Source of the DNA: Paracoccaceae bacterium
GTDB taxonomy: Bacteria; Pseudomonadota; Alphaproteobacteria; Rhodobacterales; Rhodobacteraceae
Direction: 5' to 3'
Length of the DNA: 49,088 bases
NCBI GenBank assembly: GCA_028285485.1
Contig: JANQPC010000031.1
Coordinates: forward strand, 1-49,088
Shown: piece after piece, positions 25,309-34,126 of the stretch
Position numbering within the stretch: the stretch's first letter is position 1
Layout of the letters: every line of letters starts with the position of its first letter
Notes under the pieces: model-generated
The model's database searches: none
Told to the model about the DNA's origin: nothing
Seen by the model: the letters and a program-made list of their open reading frames with translations, nothing else
Made by a program: the position numbers and the translations under genes

Positions 25309-26274
25309 CTATTCAGCGCCGCCCAATGGGTGGAAACAGGCCACGGAGGTGCCTTGCGCGCCTTCCGTCAGTTTCGGAACCTCCGCACGGCACCGATCCG
25401 TCGCATGCAGGCAGCGCGCGGCAAAGGCGCATCCCGGAGGCGGGTCGAGCGGGTTGGGAAGCTCGGTTCCCTTCGCTTCGGGCGCCGTCAGAGGCCGCCC
25501 CACAACCGGGGCGCTTTCGGCCAGAAGCTTGGTGTAGGGATGTTGCGGATTGGCGAACACCTTCTCCGCCGGCCCAAGCTCCACCACAGATCCGAAGTAG
25601 AGAACGGCGATCCGGTCACTCACCGCTTCAACGACCGCCAAATCATGGCTGATGAACAGATAGGTGAGGTCGAACGCCGCTTTCAGATCGGCCAGCAGGT
25701 TCAGAACCTGCGCCTGCACGGAGACATCAAGCGCCGAAACGGGCTCATCAAGAATGAGGATGCGCGCGTTCGCCGCCAAAGCCCGCGCGATCCCGATCCG
25801 CTGCGCCTGACCGCCCGAGAACTCATGCGGATACCGTTCGAGAAACTCCTCGCGCAGGTTCACGCTTTCAAAGATCTCCGAGATCCGCTTGTCGCGTTCC
25901 TCCTTTCCCATCCCGTGCAGCAGCTTCAGCGGCGCGTCCATGATCTGGCGGATCGTCTTGCGCGGGTTCAGGGAGGAGATCGGATCCTGAAACACGTATT
26001 GGATCCGCTTTCCGAATTCTGCCGGGTCGGCCGTGTCGAGGGCCGCGCCTTCGATCTGGATGGCGCCCGTGGTGGGTTCCAGCAGCCCCACGAGCATCCG
26101 GGCGAGCGTGGATTTCCCGCAGCCGGATTCCCCCACGATCCCCAGCGTTTCGTTTTTTTCGACCGTTAGCGTGATCGGATGCACGGCCTTTACCGAGGCT
26201 CTCGAGGCACCAAGAAGCGTACGGCCCACGGGAAAGGTTTTTGAAAGGTTTTCGAAGCTGAGGGCGGCGGTCAT
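25309..26274 (-). CDS. Dipeptide/oligopeptide-type ABC importer ATPase (DppF-like)
   Basis: The 321-residue ATPase has Walker A GESGCGKST, signature FSGGQAQRIGIARAL, Walker B ILILDEPVSALDVSVQAQ, switch His in FISHDLAVV and the C-terminal oligopeptide/dipeptide domain with a Cys cluster (PPGCAFAARC, HATDRCR). This domain and the NPRKTIRQIMDAPL segment are typical of DppF/OppF; the C-terminal Cys residues may bind a Fe-S cluster in this family. The start overlaps the upstream stop by ATGA. It works with the ATPase half of the fused neighbour, both required for a heterodimeric motor. Confidence 0.92.
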   Translation of the reverse strand: MTAALSFENLSKTFPVGRTLLGASRASVKAVHPITLTVEKNETLGIVGESGCGKSTLARMLVGLLEPTTGAIQIEGAALDTADPAEFGKRIQYVFQDPISSLNPRKTIRQIMDAPLKLLHGMGKEERDKRISEIFESVNLREEFLERYPHEFSGGQAQRIGIARALAANARILILDEPVSALDVSVQAQVLNLLADLKAAFDLTYLFISHDLAVVEAVSDRIAVLYFGSVVELGPAEKVFANPQHPYTKLLAESAPVVGRPLTAPEAKGTELPNPLDPPPGCAFAARCLHATDRCRAEVPKLTEGAQGTSVACFHPLGGAE

Positions 26275-28154
26275 TCTGCGGCCTCGCTGATTGGCGCTTC
26301 GGGGAAGAGGCAGCGCACAGCGCGGCCACCTGTGCCTTCAAGCGGGATATCGCCCTGGCGGCACACCTCCTGCACCTTCAGGCACCGTTCGGCGAAGGCG
26401 CAACCGGCTGGCAGCTTGTCAACCACCGGCGGCAGGCCCGCGATGGCTTCGAGCCGCCGCTTGCCTTCCCCCAGCTCCGGAACACAGGCCATCAGCCGCG
26501 TGGTATAGGGGTGGCGTGGGGTTTCGAGGATCTCGCGCGTGTGCCCCTCTTCCACGATCCGGCCCGCATACATCACCGCAACCCGGTCACAAAGCTGGGC
26601 CACAACGCCGAAATCATGGGTGATGAACACGATTGCCAGCCCCCGGCTGCGGCGCAGGTCATCAAGCAGCGCGAGGATCTGCGCCTGCACGGTGACATCA
26701 AGCGCGGTCGTGGGCTCATCGGCGATGATGATATCGGGGTCGTTTGCCAGCGCCATCGCGATCCCCACGCGCTGGCGCATCCCGCCCGACATCTCGTGGG
26801 GATAGTCGCTGATCCGCTTTTCGGGGTTCGGGATACGCACCGCCGCAAGCAGCTCGATCGCTTTTGCGCGGCCCTCCTCCTTGCCGATGGGCCGGTGCGA
26901 CCGGATCGCCTCAACCAGCTGATCGCCTACGCGGTAGAGCGGGTGAAGCGTGGCCAGCGGATCCTGAAAGATATAGGCCACGTTCCGCCCGCGCATATCG
27001 CGGAGCTGCCTGTAGGGCGCGCCGATCAAATCGGTGCCGTCATAGCGCACCGCACCGCCGGTGATCACGCCCGGCGGCGAGGCGACAAGCCCCATCACGC
27101 TGAGCGCCGTAACCGATTTGCCCGACCCCGATTCACCAATGATACCGAGGCATTCACCCTTTTCCACGTGAAGCGAAACGCCGCCCACCGCGCGGTAGAC
27201 CCGATCCTTCACATGGAACTGGGTCTGCAGCTCCCGCACCTCCAGAAGGCCTCTGCCCGCCGGCGGCGGGGGCGTCCCCGCGCGCCTCACCAAGGTGGCC
27301 GCCATCGGGCGGGAGAGCGCGCCGGATTTCAGCCGCGGATCCAGCGCATCGCGCACCCCGTCGCCCAGAAGGTTGATCGACATCACGATGATCAGGATCA
27401 TTACGCCCGGCACGATAGAGGTATGCGGGTTGCTGATCAGGGCCGAACGCGCCTCCCCCAGCATCGATCCCAGATCGGCCTGCGGCGGCTGGGAGCCGAG
27501 GCCCAGGAAAGACAGCCCGGCGGTTTCCAGGATCATCCAGCCGATGGTCGTAGACATCGCGATAATGATCACCGGGATCACATTGGGCAGCACCTCGGTC
27601 AAAATGATGCGGGTGTTTGACATGCCAGCGAGCCGCGCCGCATCGACAAATTCCTTATGCGCAATCCCAACGGTCACCCCCCGGATGTTGCGCGCGAAGA
27701 ACGGCACGTTGACAGCGGCCACCGCGATCAGCGCGTTGAAAAGCCCTGGGCCTAGCGCGGCCACGATGGCCAGCGCCAGCAGGATGTAGGGAAACGCCAT
27801 CAGCATATCGACGCCGCGCATGATGATGTTATCCGTCCGCCCGCCGTAGAACCCAGCGACAATGCCGATGGCCGCCCCAACCGTGGCCGCGATGATCGCC
27901 GCGGCAAAGCCGACCGCCAGTGAAAGCTGCGTGCCCCAGAGCAGGCGGGAAAGTAGATCGCGCCCCAGATGATCGGTGCCCAGCAGCGCGCCTTGCGAGA
28001 AGGGCGGTTTGAAGCGGTTGGCGGTATCGGTCACGTCCGGATCCGCCAGCGGCAGAATAGGCGTCAGCAGTACAAGCAGGATCACGAGCGAAAGCACGAT
28101 GCCGCCCGCCAGGGCCAGGCGGTTTCGGGCGAGAAGCCTGACAAACGCGATCAT
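26271..28154 (-). CDS. Fused Dpp-type permease (DppC) and ATPase (DppD)
   Basis: The 627-residue protein joins two subunits. Residues 1-278 are a DppC-type permease (first helix 12-34, [16 protein letters not shown] at 59-74, EAA loop [24 protein letters not shown] at 171-194, C-terminal [13 protein letters not shown]). A linker of about 25 residues rich in Ala, Pro and Gly follows. Residues 303-627 are a DppD ATPase (Walker A GESGSGKS at 340-347, [42 protein letters not shown]-terminal oligopeptide domain with CAFAERC). Such fusions are known in Rhodobacterales and Rhizobiales. ATGA overlaps join it to DppB upstream and DppF downstream. Confidence 0.93.
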   Translation of the reverse strand: MIAFVRLLARNRLALAGGIVLSLVILLVLLTPILPLADPDVTDTANRFKPPFSQGALLGTDHLGRDLLSRLLWGTQLSLAVGFAAAIIAATVGAAIGIVAGFYGGRTDNIIMRGVDMLMAFPYILLALAIVAALGPGLFNALIAVAAVNVPFFARNIRGVTVGIAHKEFVDAARLAGMSNTRIILTEVLPNVIPVIIIAMSTTIGWMILETAGLSFLGLGSQPPQADLGSMLGEARSALISNPHTSIVPGVMILIIVMSINLLGDGVRDALDPRLKSGALSRPMAATLVRRAGTPPPPAGRGLLEVRELQTQFHVKDRVYRAVGGVSLHVEKGECLGIIGESGSGKSVTALSVMGLVASPPGVITGGAVRYDGTDLIGAPYRQLRDMRGRNVAYIFQDPLATLHPLYRVGDQLVEAIRSHRPIGKEEGRAKAIELLAAVRIPNPEKRISDYPHEMSGGMRQRVGIAMALANDPDIIIADEPTTALDVTVQAQILALLDDLRRSRGLAIVFITHDFGVVAQLCDRVAVMYAGRIVEEGHTREILETPRHPYTTRLMACVPELGEGKRRLEAIAGLPPVVDKLPAGCAFAERCLKVQEVCRQGDIPLEGTGGRAVRCLFPEAPISEAAE

Positions 28155-29098
28155 GTCTTGATCCTCGGATCAAGCAGGCTTTGGGCCACATCGACGGCGA
28201 TGTTGAAAAGAACGTAGCAGGCGGCCACGAAAACAACGCCGCCCTGCACCAGCAGAATGTCACGCTTCAGGATGGCGTCCACCAGCATTCGGCCCACGCC
28301 CGGCCATTGAAACACGATCTCGATGTAAACCGCGCCCGAAAGCACGAAGCCCGCCTGAATACCCAGCACGGGGATGATTGAAACCATGGCGGCCTTCAGC
28401 GCGTGCCGCCAGATCACGCCGCGTTCGGCCACGCCCTTCGCGCGGGCGGTTCGGATGAAATCCTGCCGCAGCACTTCCAGCATTGCCGACCGGGCAAGCC
28501 GCGCGATCACGCCCGTTGCAACGACGGCCAGCGCGATGGCCGGCAACGTGAGGTGCGAGATCAGTGCGCCGAGATCGCGATCCCCATAGATCGGCCACAT
28601 GCCGGACACCGGGAACCAGCGCAGGTTCACCGCAAAGAGCAGGATCATCATCATGCCAAGGAAGAACGAGGGGATCGAAATGCCCAGAAGCACCACAAAG
28701 GTGATCCCCTTATCCGCCCAGCCATACTGGTTTGCGGCCGATATCACGCCTGCGGCCACGCCCAGCAGCGAGCAGAGAACGAACGCGGTGCCTGCAAGGA
28801 TGAGCGTGGCATTGAAGCGCTCTAATACCTCATCAATCACGGGGCGGTTCAGCGCGAAGGAGGTTCCGAAATCCCCGGTCAGCATATTGCCGAGCCAGAT
28901 GAAGTACTGCTGCACCAGCGGCTTATCGAGGCCGAGATCACGGTTGAGTTTTTCAACGTTCTCGGGCGTCGCGTAGCTGCCAAGGATCGCCGTGGCCGGA
29001 TCGCCCGGGATCATTGCCATGATCAGAAAAACGATCACCGTAATGCCCAGAAGCACCGGGATCGCAGAAAGCACACGTTTGAGAATATAGCCGGTCAT
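28151..29098 (-). CDS. Dipeptide/oligopeptide-type ABC importer permease (DppB-like)
   Basis: The 315-residue permease starts MTGYILKRVLSAIPVLLGITVIVFLIM, the invariant DppB/OppB opening, followed by IPGDPATAILG and the ABC-facing loop VLRQDFIRTARAKGVAERGVIWRHALKAAM. The C-terminus VLFNIAVDVAQSLLDPRIK is typical. It forms half of the channel with the permease part of the fused neighbour, coupled by ATGA at 28151-28154. The solute cannot be named; peptides, but also sugars and opines, are moved by this family. Confidence 0.93.
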   Translation of the reverse strand: MTGYILKRVLSAIPVLLGITVIVFLIMAMIPGDPATAILGSYATPENVEKLNRDLGLDKPLVQQYFIWLGNMLTGDFGTSFALNRPVIDEVLERFNATLILAGTAFVLCSLLGVAAGVISAANQYGWADKGITFVVLLGISIPSFFLGMMMILLFAVNLRWFPVSGMWPIYGDRDLGALISHLTLPAIALAVVATGVIARLARSAMLEVLRQDFIRTARAKGVAERGVIWRHALKAAMVSIIPVLGIQAGFVLSGAVYIEIVFQWPGVGRMLVDAILKRDILLVQGGVVFVAACYVLFNIAVDVAQSLLDPRIKT

Positions 29099-29135
29099 CT
29101 GCCGCCCCCCGGAGCGATTGCGCGTGGAGAGGTGT

Positions 29136-29159
29136 GGGGCGGGCCCGGCGGCCCACCCC
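29136..29159 (-). terminator. Intra-operon hairpin between binding-protein and DppB genes
   Basis: On the minus strand a 9-bp stem with one G-U pair (29151-29159 with 29136-29144) closes a 6-nt loop a few nucleotides after the binding-protein stop. No U-run follows. It likely protects the upstream message or partly terminates transcription. Confidence 0.55.
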
Positions 29160-29169
29160 CTTTACAGGA

Positions 29170-30747
29170 TCAGTTTTTTACGACCTCGTCGAGCAGCAGG
29201 AAAAACGAGGGTTGGAGCGAAAATGCCTCCACCCGATCGCTCGTGATCGCGTTCTGTTTCCAGTTCGCAACGAAGACCCAGGGTGCATCTTCCTGAACGA
29301 TCGTCTGCATCTCTTTGTAGAGCGCGGCGCGTTCGTCCTGATCGGTTACGGCGCGCGCCGCTTCCAGAAGCTCGTCAACCTGAGGGTTCGAGTAGTAGCC
29401 GGAGTTGAAGCCGCCCTCTTCCGGCCAGGCTGCCGTGCGAAGCGCGAGGAAGGGCAGCGTATCGGGATCGTTCGTCATCCACGCCATCTGCGCCATATCG
29501 GCCTTCCCTTCGAGCCCGGGGTTCACGTTGCCAAGGAAGGTGTTCCATTCATAAGTTTCGATGGTGACGTCGAAGCCCACGGCCTCCAGATCGGCTTGCA
29601 TCGCCGTTCCCATCGCGACCGGATCGAGCATGCCCGATCCGCCTTCGGTGACGTAGAAGGTCAATTCGGCACCTTCCACACCCGCCTCGGCAATCAGCGC
29701 CCGCGCCTTGTCGGGATCGTAGGGATAAGGCTCAAGTTCCGGGTTGTAGGCCCAGGCGAACGCCGGGGGCGTGGGGCCCGCGGCCACATCGGCCGTGCCT
29801 TCCAGCACGTCATTCACGATGGCTTCCTTGTTGATCGCGTAGTTTGCCGCCTGGCGCACGCGCACATCGGCAAACGGGCCCTCCTTGGCGTTCAGGATCA
29901 GGAACCAGACATGCGGGCCGGCCTGCTCATGCACCGTGTACTGTTCGCCCTGGAACTGGCTCAGCGCCACCGGGGGCACTTCCACCATCAGGTCGATCCC
30001 ACCGGCAAGCATCTCTGCCGTGCGGGTGTTTGCATCGGTGATCGGGCGGAAGACAACCGCCTCCAGCGCCGGTGCGCCATCCCAGTAATCGGGGTTGGCC
30101 TCAACAACCACGGCTTCGTTCGAGCGCCATTCCGCGAAGGTAAAGGCCCCGGTGCCCGAGGGGTTCCGGCCAAAGTCGGCACCGTGCTGTTCCACCGCGG
30201 CAGGTGAAACGATCAGCCCGGTGGGATAGGCGAGGTTAGAGAGGAAGGGCGCGTAAGGCGCGTTCAGCGTGAACTTGACGGTCAGGTCATCCACAACCTC
30301 CACCGCCTCGACGGCCGAGAAGAAGAAGGCCAGCGGGAACGGGCCGGTATCGTGGAACGGATGGCTCTCATCCAGCATCCGGTCAAAGTTGAACTTCACG
30401 GCTTCGGCGTTGAACGCGCTACCGTCGTGGAAACTCACGCCCTCGCGCAGCGTGAAGGTGTATTCCAGCCCGTCCTCTGAAATCGCCCAGTCTGTGGCAA
30501 GCGCGGGCTCAACCTCAAGGGTACCGTCTTTGTAGCGCACCAGCCCGTCATAGACGTTCATCAGGATCCGGAAGTCATTCACCGCCGTCACGGCTGCGGG
30601 ATCAAGCGCCTTGGGTTCGGCGATCTGGCCAACGATTAGCACGCCCGGCGGTGTCTGCGCCGCCGCGCCGCCAACGGCGCCGAGGGCAAGCGCAAGGGCC
30701 GCACCCGAAGCCAGAACTGTCCGGCGTGTGAAAGAAAAGAGCGACAT
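29170..30747 (-). CDS. Dipeptide-type ABC importer, periplasmic binding protein (SBP family 5)
   Basis: The 525-residue extracellular binding protein opens MSLFSFTRRTVLASGAALALALGAVGGAAAQ, a signal with twin Arg that may use the Tat route. SBP_bac_5 features follow: DPAAVTAVNDFRILMNVYDGLVRY, EYTFTLREGVSFHDGSAFNAEAVKFNFDRM, PSGTGAFTFAEWRSNEAVVVEANPDYW, VRQAANYAINKEAI. Start: ATG 30747 with GGAGG about 8 nt upstream. It heads the operon, and its promoter region carries two copies of the GntR operator. The ligand is unknown; the divergent DUF1028 gene suggests an amide- or peptide-like compound (inference). Confidence 0.93.
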   Translation of the reverse strand: MSLFSFTRRTVLASGAALALALGAVGGAAAQTPPGVLIVGQIAEPKALDPAAVTAVNDFRILMNVYDGLVRYKDGTLEVEPALATDWAISEDGLEYTFTLREGVSFHDGSAFNAEAVKFNFDRMLDESHPFHDTGPFPLAFFFSAVEAVEVVDDLTVKFTLNAPYAPFLSNLAYPTGLIVSPAAVEQHGADFGRNPSGTGAFTFAEWRSNEAVVVEANPDYWDGAPALEAVVFRPITDANTRTAEMLAGGIDLMVEVPPVALSQFQGEQYTVHEQAGPHVWFLILNAKEGPFADVRVRQAANYAINKEAIVNDVLEGTADVAAGPTPPAFAWAYNPELEPYPYDPDKARALIAEAGVEGAELTFYVTEGGSGMLDPVAMGTAMQADLEAVGFDVTIETYEWNTFLGNVNPGLEGKADMAQMAWMTNDPDTLPFLALRTAAWPEEGGFNSGYYSNPQVDELLEAARAVTDQDERAALYKEMQTIVQEDAPWVFVANWKQNAITSDRVEAFSLQPSFFLLLDEVVKN

Positions 30748-30779
30748 TCGCTTTACCTCCGCTGTGATGTTCGTAAGTT

Positions 30780-30797
30780 ATTTTTCATGATAAATTC
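30780..30797. promoter_or_regulatory. GntR operator, copy 1
   Basis: TTTTCATGATAAATTC is centred on CATG at 30786-30789 within an imperfect palindrome (outward arms pair at 5 of 6 positions). It recurs exactly 28 bp downstream and, as a better palindrome, in front of the GntR gene. It lies 33 bp upstream of the binding-protein start. Confidence 0.72.
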
Positions 30798-30807
30798 TAT
30801 CTGGGCA

Positions 30808-30825
30808 AATTTTCATGATAAATTC
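30808..30825. promoter_or_regulatory. GntR operator, copy 2
   Basis: Same TTTTCATGATAAATTC 16-mer, CATG at 30814-30817, 28 bp from copy 1. It lies between the divergent binding-protein gene and the DUF1028 gene (start 30852), so a bound regulator could act on both. Confidence 0.72.
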
Positions 30826-30851
30826 AAGCCCGCACGATGGGAGGTGCCCGA

Positions 30852-31541
30852 ATGACAATCTCGATCCTCGTACATGATAGAAAAACAGGCAGTTACGGGG
30901 GCGCTGCGGCGACGGGAAGCTTGTGCGTGGGCGGCTGGGTGCTGCGCGGCACCCCAGAATCGGGCCTTTCGGCATCGCAGGGATCGCTTCCGTCCACCCT
31001 CTGGGGAACCGAAGTGCTTGCTGCGATGCAGGCGGGCAAATCGGCCGAAGAGGCCGTTCTCGGCATTGTGGGGGCGGATTCCGGCCGCCATCAGCGGCAG
31101 CTTGCGGCGCTGGATCCCGCAGGTGGGGCCTTCGCGTTTACCGGTGAAGAAAGCGTTCCCGCAGCCGGAAGCCGGGCGGGCCCGGGCCTGATTGTTGCGG
31201 GCAACCTTCTTGAGACCGAAGGCGTGATCGATGCCTGTTTTGAGGGATACGTGGCGGCAAAGGGCTCGCTGGCCGAACGCCTGATGGCGGCCCTTGATGC
31301 CGCTGCAAAGGCCGGGGGCGATAGCCGCGGCCTGCTTTCGGCTGCTCTCTTGATCGTGAATCGCGCGCAAGCGCCGCTCTCCCTGCGGATCGATAAGTCC
31401 GCCGCCCCGCTCGCCGATCTGCGCGCCCTGCACCACTCGGCCACCACGGGCCTTTACGCTGAATGGGCGGCCCTTGTTCCAACGCTTGAAGAGCCGGAGC
31501 GCGCCACGCCCTATCGCGAAACGGCGGGCCAGCCGGTGTAG
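30852..31541 (+). CDS. DUF1028 family protein (Ntn-hydrolase-like)
   Basis: The 229-residue protein starts MTISILVHDRKTGSYGGAAATGSLCVGGWV, then SASQGSLPSTLWGTEVLAAMQAG, RQLAALDPAGGAFAFTG, AGNLL and MAALDAAAKAGGDSRGLLSAAL, which match DUF1028. The fold is thought to be related to N-terminal nucleophile hydrolases such as proteasome and isoaspartyl peptidase; the reaction is not established. ATG 30852 has GGGAGG 7 nt upstream; an in-frame ATG at 30837 lacks one. It is divergent from the Dpp-type importer with GntR operators between, so it probably acts on the imported compound. Confidence 0.85.
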   Translation: MTISILVHDRKTGSYGGAAATGSLCVGGWVLRGTPESGLSASQGSLPSTLWGTEVLAAMQAGKSAEEAVLGIVGADSGRHQRQLAALDPAGGAFAFTGEESVPAAGSRAGPGLIVAGNLLETEGVIDACFEGYVAAKGSLAERLMAALDAAAKAGGDSRGLLSAALLIVNRAQAPLSLRIDKSAAPLADLRALHHSATTGLYAEWAALVPTLEEPERATPYRETAGQPV

Positions 31542-31556
31542 CGGGCCAACGCCCGC
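31541..31556. terminator. Hairpin between convergent DUF1028 and GntR genes
   Basis: GCGGGC-CAAC-GCCCGC forms a perfect 6-bp stem directly at the DUF1028 stop and 5 bp from the GntR stop. It could end transcription from either side, but there is no U-run. Confidence 0.4.
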
Positions 31557-31560
31557 CCCC

Positions 31561-32319
31561 TCACTCCGCAATAAAGCGCTTCATGACGACGGCTTCCTGA
31601 TCTTCCATGAGCCGACGCGCCAGTTCCATATGCTCCAGCATCACCTCCCGCGCGCGGTCGGGATCGCCCTCGCGGAGGGCCTCGATCAGATTGGTCTGAT
31701 GATCGCGCCCCTCGCGCCAGAGCTTGTGGTTCGGCTCGGCATAGAGCTGCTTGAACACGGTCAGCTCGGTCAGGATCTGGGCGAGAAACCCGATGATGAA
31801 CCCAAGAAGCGCGTTTTCGGCGAACTCGGCGAGTTTTGCGTGAAACAGAAGCGAATCCACGTGCTGGGCGCGCTCTTCATCGGCTGTTTCCGCGGGCGTC
31901 TGGTAACGTGCCATGATCGCGCGCAGCTCCTGGATCTGTTCGGAAGATAGCCGCCCGGCAAGTGCCGCGGCATTCTCAGGCTCAAGCTGCACGCGCACCT
32001 GGTAGATGTCGTCAATCGAGACGTTCCGAAAGTAGAAATAGTTCGCCAGAAGCGCATGGGCGCGGTCGGCGCTGACCTCGCCCACAAAGCTGCCGCCGCC
32101 CGGCCCTGTCTTCGTTTCCACCAGCCCCTGGGCCTGTAGAAGGCGCATCGCTTCCCGGATTGTGCCCTTTGACATGCCGAAGCGCGCGATCATGTCGGCC
32201 TCGCCGGGCAAACGATCCCCCGGTTGCAGCCCGCGCTCCACGACCCAGGACTTGATCGCTTCCGCAACCTGATAGGGGCGCGATTTCTTGCGCTGGGGCG
32301 GATCTGACTTGCGTTTCAA
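31561..32319 (-). CDS. GntR family (FadR/FCD subfamily) transcriptional regulator
   Basis: The 252-residue regulator has the winged-helix N-terminus QVAEAIKSWVVERGLQPGDRLPGEADMIARFGMSKGTIREAMRLLQAQGLVETKTGPGGGSFV and an all-helical FCD effector domain (YQVRVQLEPENAAALAGRL, HVDSLLFHAKLAEFAENALL). TTG 32319 has AAGGA 6 nt upstream and is preferred over a further TTG at 32379, which lies inside the operator. The palindrome at 32378-32395 in its own leader and two related sites at the DUF1028/importer promoter indicate autoregulation and control of that locus. Confidence 0.9.
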   Translation of the reverse strand: MKRKSDPPQRKKSRPYQVAEAIKSWVVERGLQPGDRLPGEADMIARFGMSKGTIREAMRLLQAQGLVETKTGPGGGSFVGEVSADRAHALLANYFYFRNVSIDDIYQVRVQLEPENAAALAGRLSSEQIQELRAIMARYQTPAETADEERAQHVDSLLFHAKLAEFAENALLGFIIGFLAQILTELTVFKQLYAEPNHKLWREGRDHQTNLIEALREGDPDRAREVMLEHMELARRLMEDQEAVVMKRFIAE

Positions 32320-32377
32320 ATGTGTTCCTTTGTCCGGGGGCAGCACGAAAACGGCGCACCCATCGCGAAAGGGGAGC

Positions 32378-32395
32378 AATTCATCATGATAAATT
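32378..32395. promoter_or_regulatory. GntR operator, copy 3 (autoregulatory)
   Basis: AATTCATCATGATAAATT is an 18-bp palindrome with one mismatched pair, centred on CATG at 32385-32388. It shares TCATGATAAATTC with the two sites at 30780-30825. It lies 59 bp upstream of the GntR start and 96 bp upstream of the divergent AraC gene. Confidence 0.78.
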
Positions 32396-32490
32396 CAAGT
32401 AAAATCTGATCGCGCGCCAAAGGGCCGCTCAACGCGCCGTCTTGGAGTTCGCGCGCCAAAGGCCTATCTCGCGCGGAAAGGATACCGCCA

Positions 32491-33378
32491 TTGCCGCGAC
32501 GCTATGAAGAGATCTACCCGTCGCTCCCGCTTCTCAACAGCGATCAGCGCGAGCATTCCTCGGCGGCTGCGCTGATGTCGGTGCGCTACTTCCAGGCCGC
32601 GCCCGACAGGATGCCGGAAGACATCTTCGCCGAACACCACGTGGTGCTGAACCTGCAAAGCAAAACCCACCGGGTGCAGAACACGCGTGACGGGGTGCTG
32701 CATGATTATGAGATCGAACAATTCGATATCGTGGTCACGCCCGCAGGCATGCGTTCGGGCTGGCGCTGGTTTGGAACCTCGGATGTGATCATCGTTACCC
32801 TCGATCCGGCCCAGGTTGAGCGCTTTGCCCAGCTTGAGCTTTCCATGCTGCTCGACCCGCAGCAGTTTCGCGACACACCCCGCTTTTCCGACCCCGATCT
32901 CTGCAATGCCGGAGTAATCCTGCGCGATGCGCTGGAGAATGACGATATCACCTCGGGCGTGATGTTCGAGGCGATGAGCCGGGTGCTGCTGGTGAAGCTT
33001 CTCCAGCGCTACGGCAAACGGCGCGCCGAAGACGTGTCGCTTTCGGCGCGATTTTCCTCGGATCACTACGGGCGGGTGCTGGCCTTCATCCGCGCTCGGC
33101 TTGACCGCACGATCACGCTGGACGAGCTGGCGCGCGAAGCCGGGATGAGCCCCTCGCATTTCAGCCGCGTCTTCAAGGAAACGCTTGGGGCAACGCCCAT
33201 GCAATACGTGCTGGCCTACCGCATCGAACAGGCGATGAAGATGATGGAAGATGCCGCGCGGCCCCTTGGCGATATCGCACTGGCCTGCGGATTTGCCGAT
33301 CAGGCGCATTTCTCGCGCAGCTTCAAGCAGGTCACGGCGGAAACCCCGCGCGCCTGGCGCGCCGCACGCGCCGCTTAG
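32491..33378 (+). CDS. AraC family transcriptional regulator
   Basis: The 295-residue protein ends in the AraC/XylS DNA-binding domain with two helix-turn-helix motifs: ITLDELAREAGMSPSHFSRVFKETLGATPMQYVLAYRIEQAMKMM and PLGDIALACGFADQAHFSRSFKQVTAETPRAWR. The N-terminal part (AEHHVVLNLQSKTHRVQN, FDIVVTPAGMRSGWRW) is a cupin-like ligand domain. TTG 32491 follows AAAGGA at 8 nt; the next in-frame ATG would remove 28 residues. Downstream on the same strand are an exported NTF2-like protein and an exported hydrolase, likely targets. It is divergent from the GntR gene. Confidence 0.9.
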   Translation: MPRRYEEIYPSLPLLNSDQREHSSAAALMSVRYFQAAPDRMPEDIFAEHHVVLNLQSKTHRVQNTRDGVLHDYEIEQFDIVVTPAGMRSGWRWFGTSDVIIVTLDPAQVERFAQLELSMLLDPQQFRDTPRFSDPDLCNAGVILRDALENDDITSGVMFEAMSRVLLVKLLQRYGKRRAEDVSLSARFSSDHYGRVLAFIRARLDRTITLDELAREAGMSPSHFSRVFKETLGATPMQYVLAYRIEQAMKMMEDAARPLGDIALACGFADQAHFSRSFKQVTAETPRAWRAARAA

Positions 33379-33509
33379 GCAATATCCTCCCAAAAAGCGC
33401 GATCCTTCAAAAACCCCGCAAGCGGCTTCAAGTAAGCGCGCGCGCCCGTCGGTATCTCTCCTGCCATCGGGCCCAGGCGCCCATGACCTCGAAACCAGGA
33501 GAGACCGAA

Positions 33510-34076
33510 ATGAAAATCACCGCCCTTTCCGCCGCAGCGCTTCTGGCCACCGCCACGGCGCCGGCGCTGGCCGAACAGGCCGCCTTCATCAGCGGCGATG
33601 CCATCACGGCAGATACACTGGTGGATCATGCCGAGATGATCCGCATTGCCGATGCGCTTGACGCCGCCGTGGATGCCAAGGCCTGGGATCAGGCGCGGAG
33701 CTTCTTCACCGAGACGATTGACGTTGACTTCACGTCGCTCCTGGGCGGCGAACCGGCAACGATCCCTGCCGATGCTCTGATCCAGGGCTGGTCGTCCAAC
33801 CTCACCGCAGAGAAGCAAAGCTTCCACCTGCGCGGCAACCACCGCATCGCGTTCACCGGGGAAGACAGCGCCACCATGCACTCCCACGGCTATGCCTGGA
33901 ACCGCATGGAAGCGGGCGCGCTGCCCGAAAACGGCGGCGAAGCGCTTTGGGAAGTTTGGGGCACCTATGTGCACGAGTTTTCCCGCACCGATGCCGGTTG
34001 GAAAGTATCGGCCATGACCTTCACCGCAACCGCCGAACGCGGCAGCGCGTTCGTGCGCAACACTCCCGGCAGCTGA
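33510..34076 (+). CDS. Exported NTF2/SnoaL-like protein
   Basis: The 188-residue protein has a signal peptide (MKITALSAAALLATATAPALAEQ). The mature part looks like a SnoaL/NTF2 cone: an N-terminal helix IRIADALDAAVDAKAWDQARSFFTETIDVDFTSLLGG, then strand-rich FHLRGNHRIAFTGEDSATMHSHGYAW and EVWGTYVHEFSRTDAGWKVSAMTFTATAERG. Such folds serve as ligand-binding proteins, cyclases or isomerases; function here is unknown. ATG 33510 follows AGGAGAG. It precedes the alpha/beta hydrolase gene by 50 bp, so the two are probably co-transcribed and exported together. Confidence 0.78.
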   Translation: MKITALSAAALLATATAPALAEQAAFISGDAITADTLVDHAEMIRIADALDAAVDAKAWDQARSFFTETIDVDFTSLLGGEPATIPADALIQGWSSNLTAEKQSFHLRGNHRIAFTGEDSATMHSHGYAWNRMEAGALPENGGEALWEVWGTYVHEFSRTDAGWKVSAMTFTATAERGSAFVRNTPGS

Positions 34077-34126
34077 ACCCACCGCCAACAACGCACCCAA
34101 CATCCAACACTTGAGAGGAACTGAAA

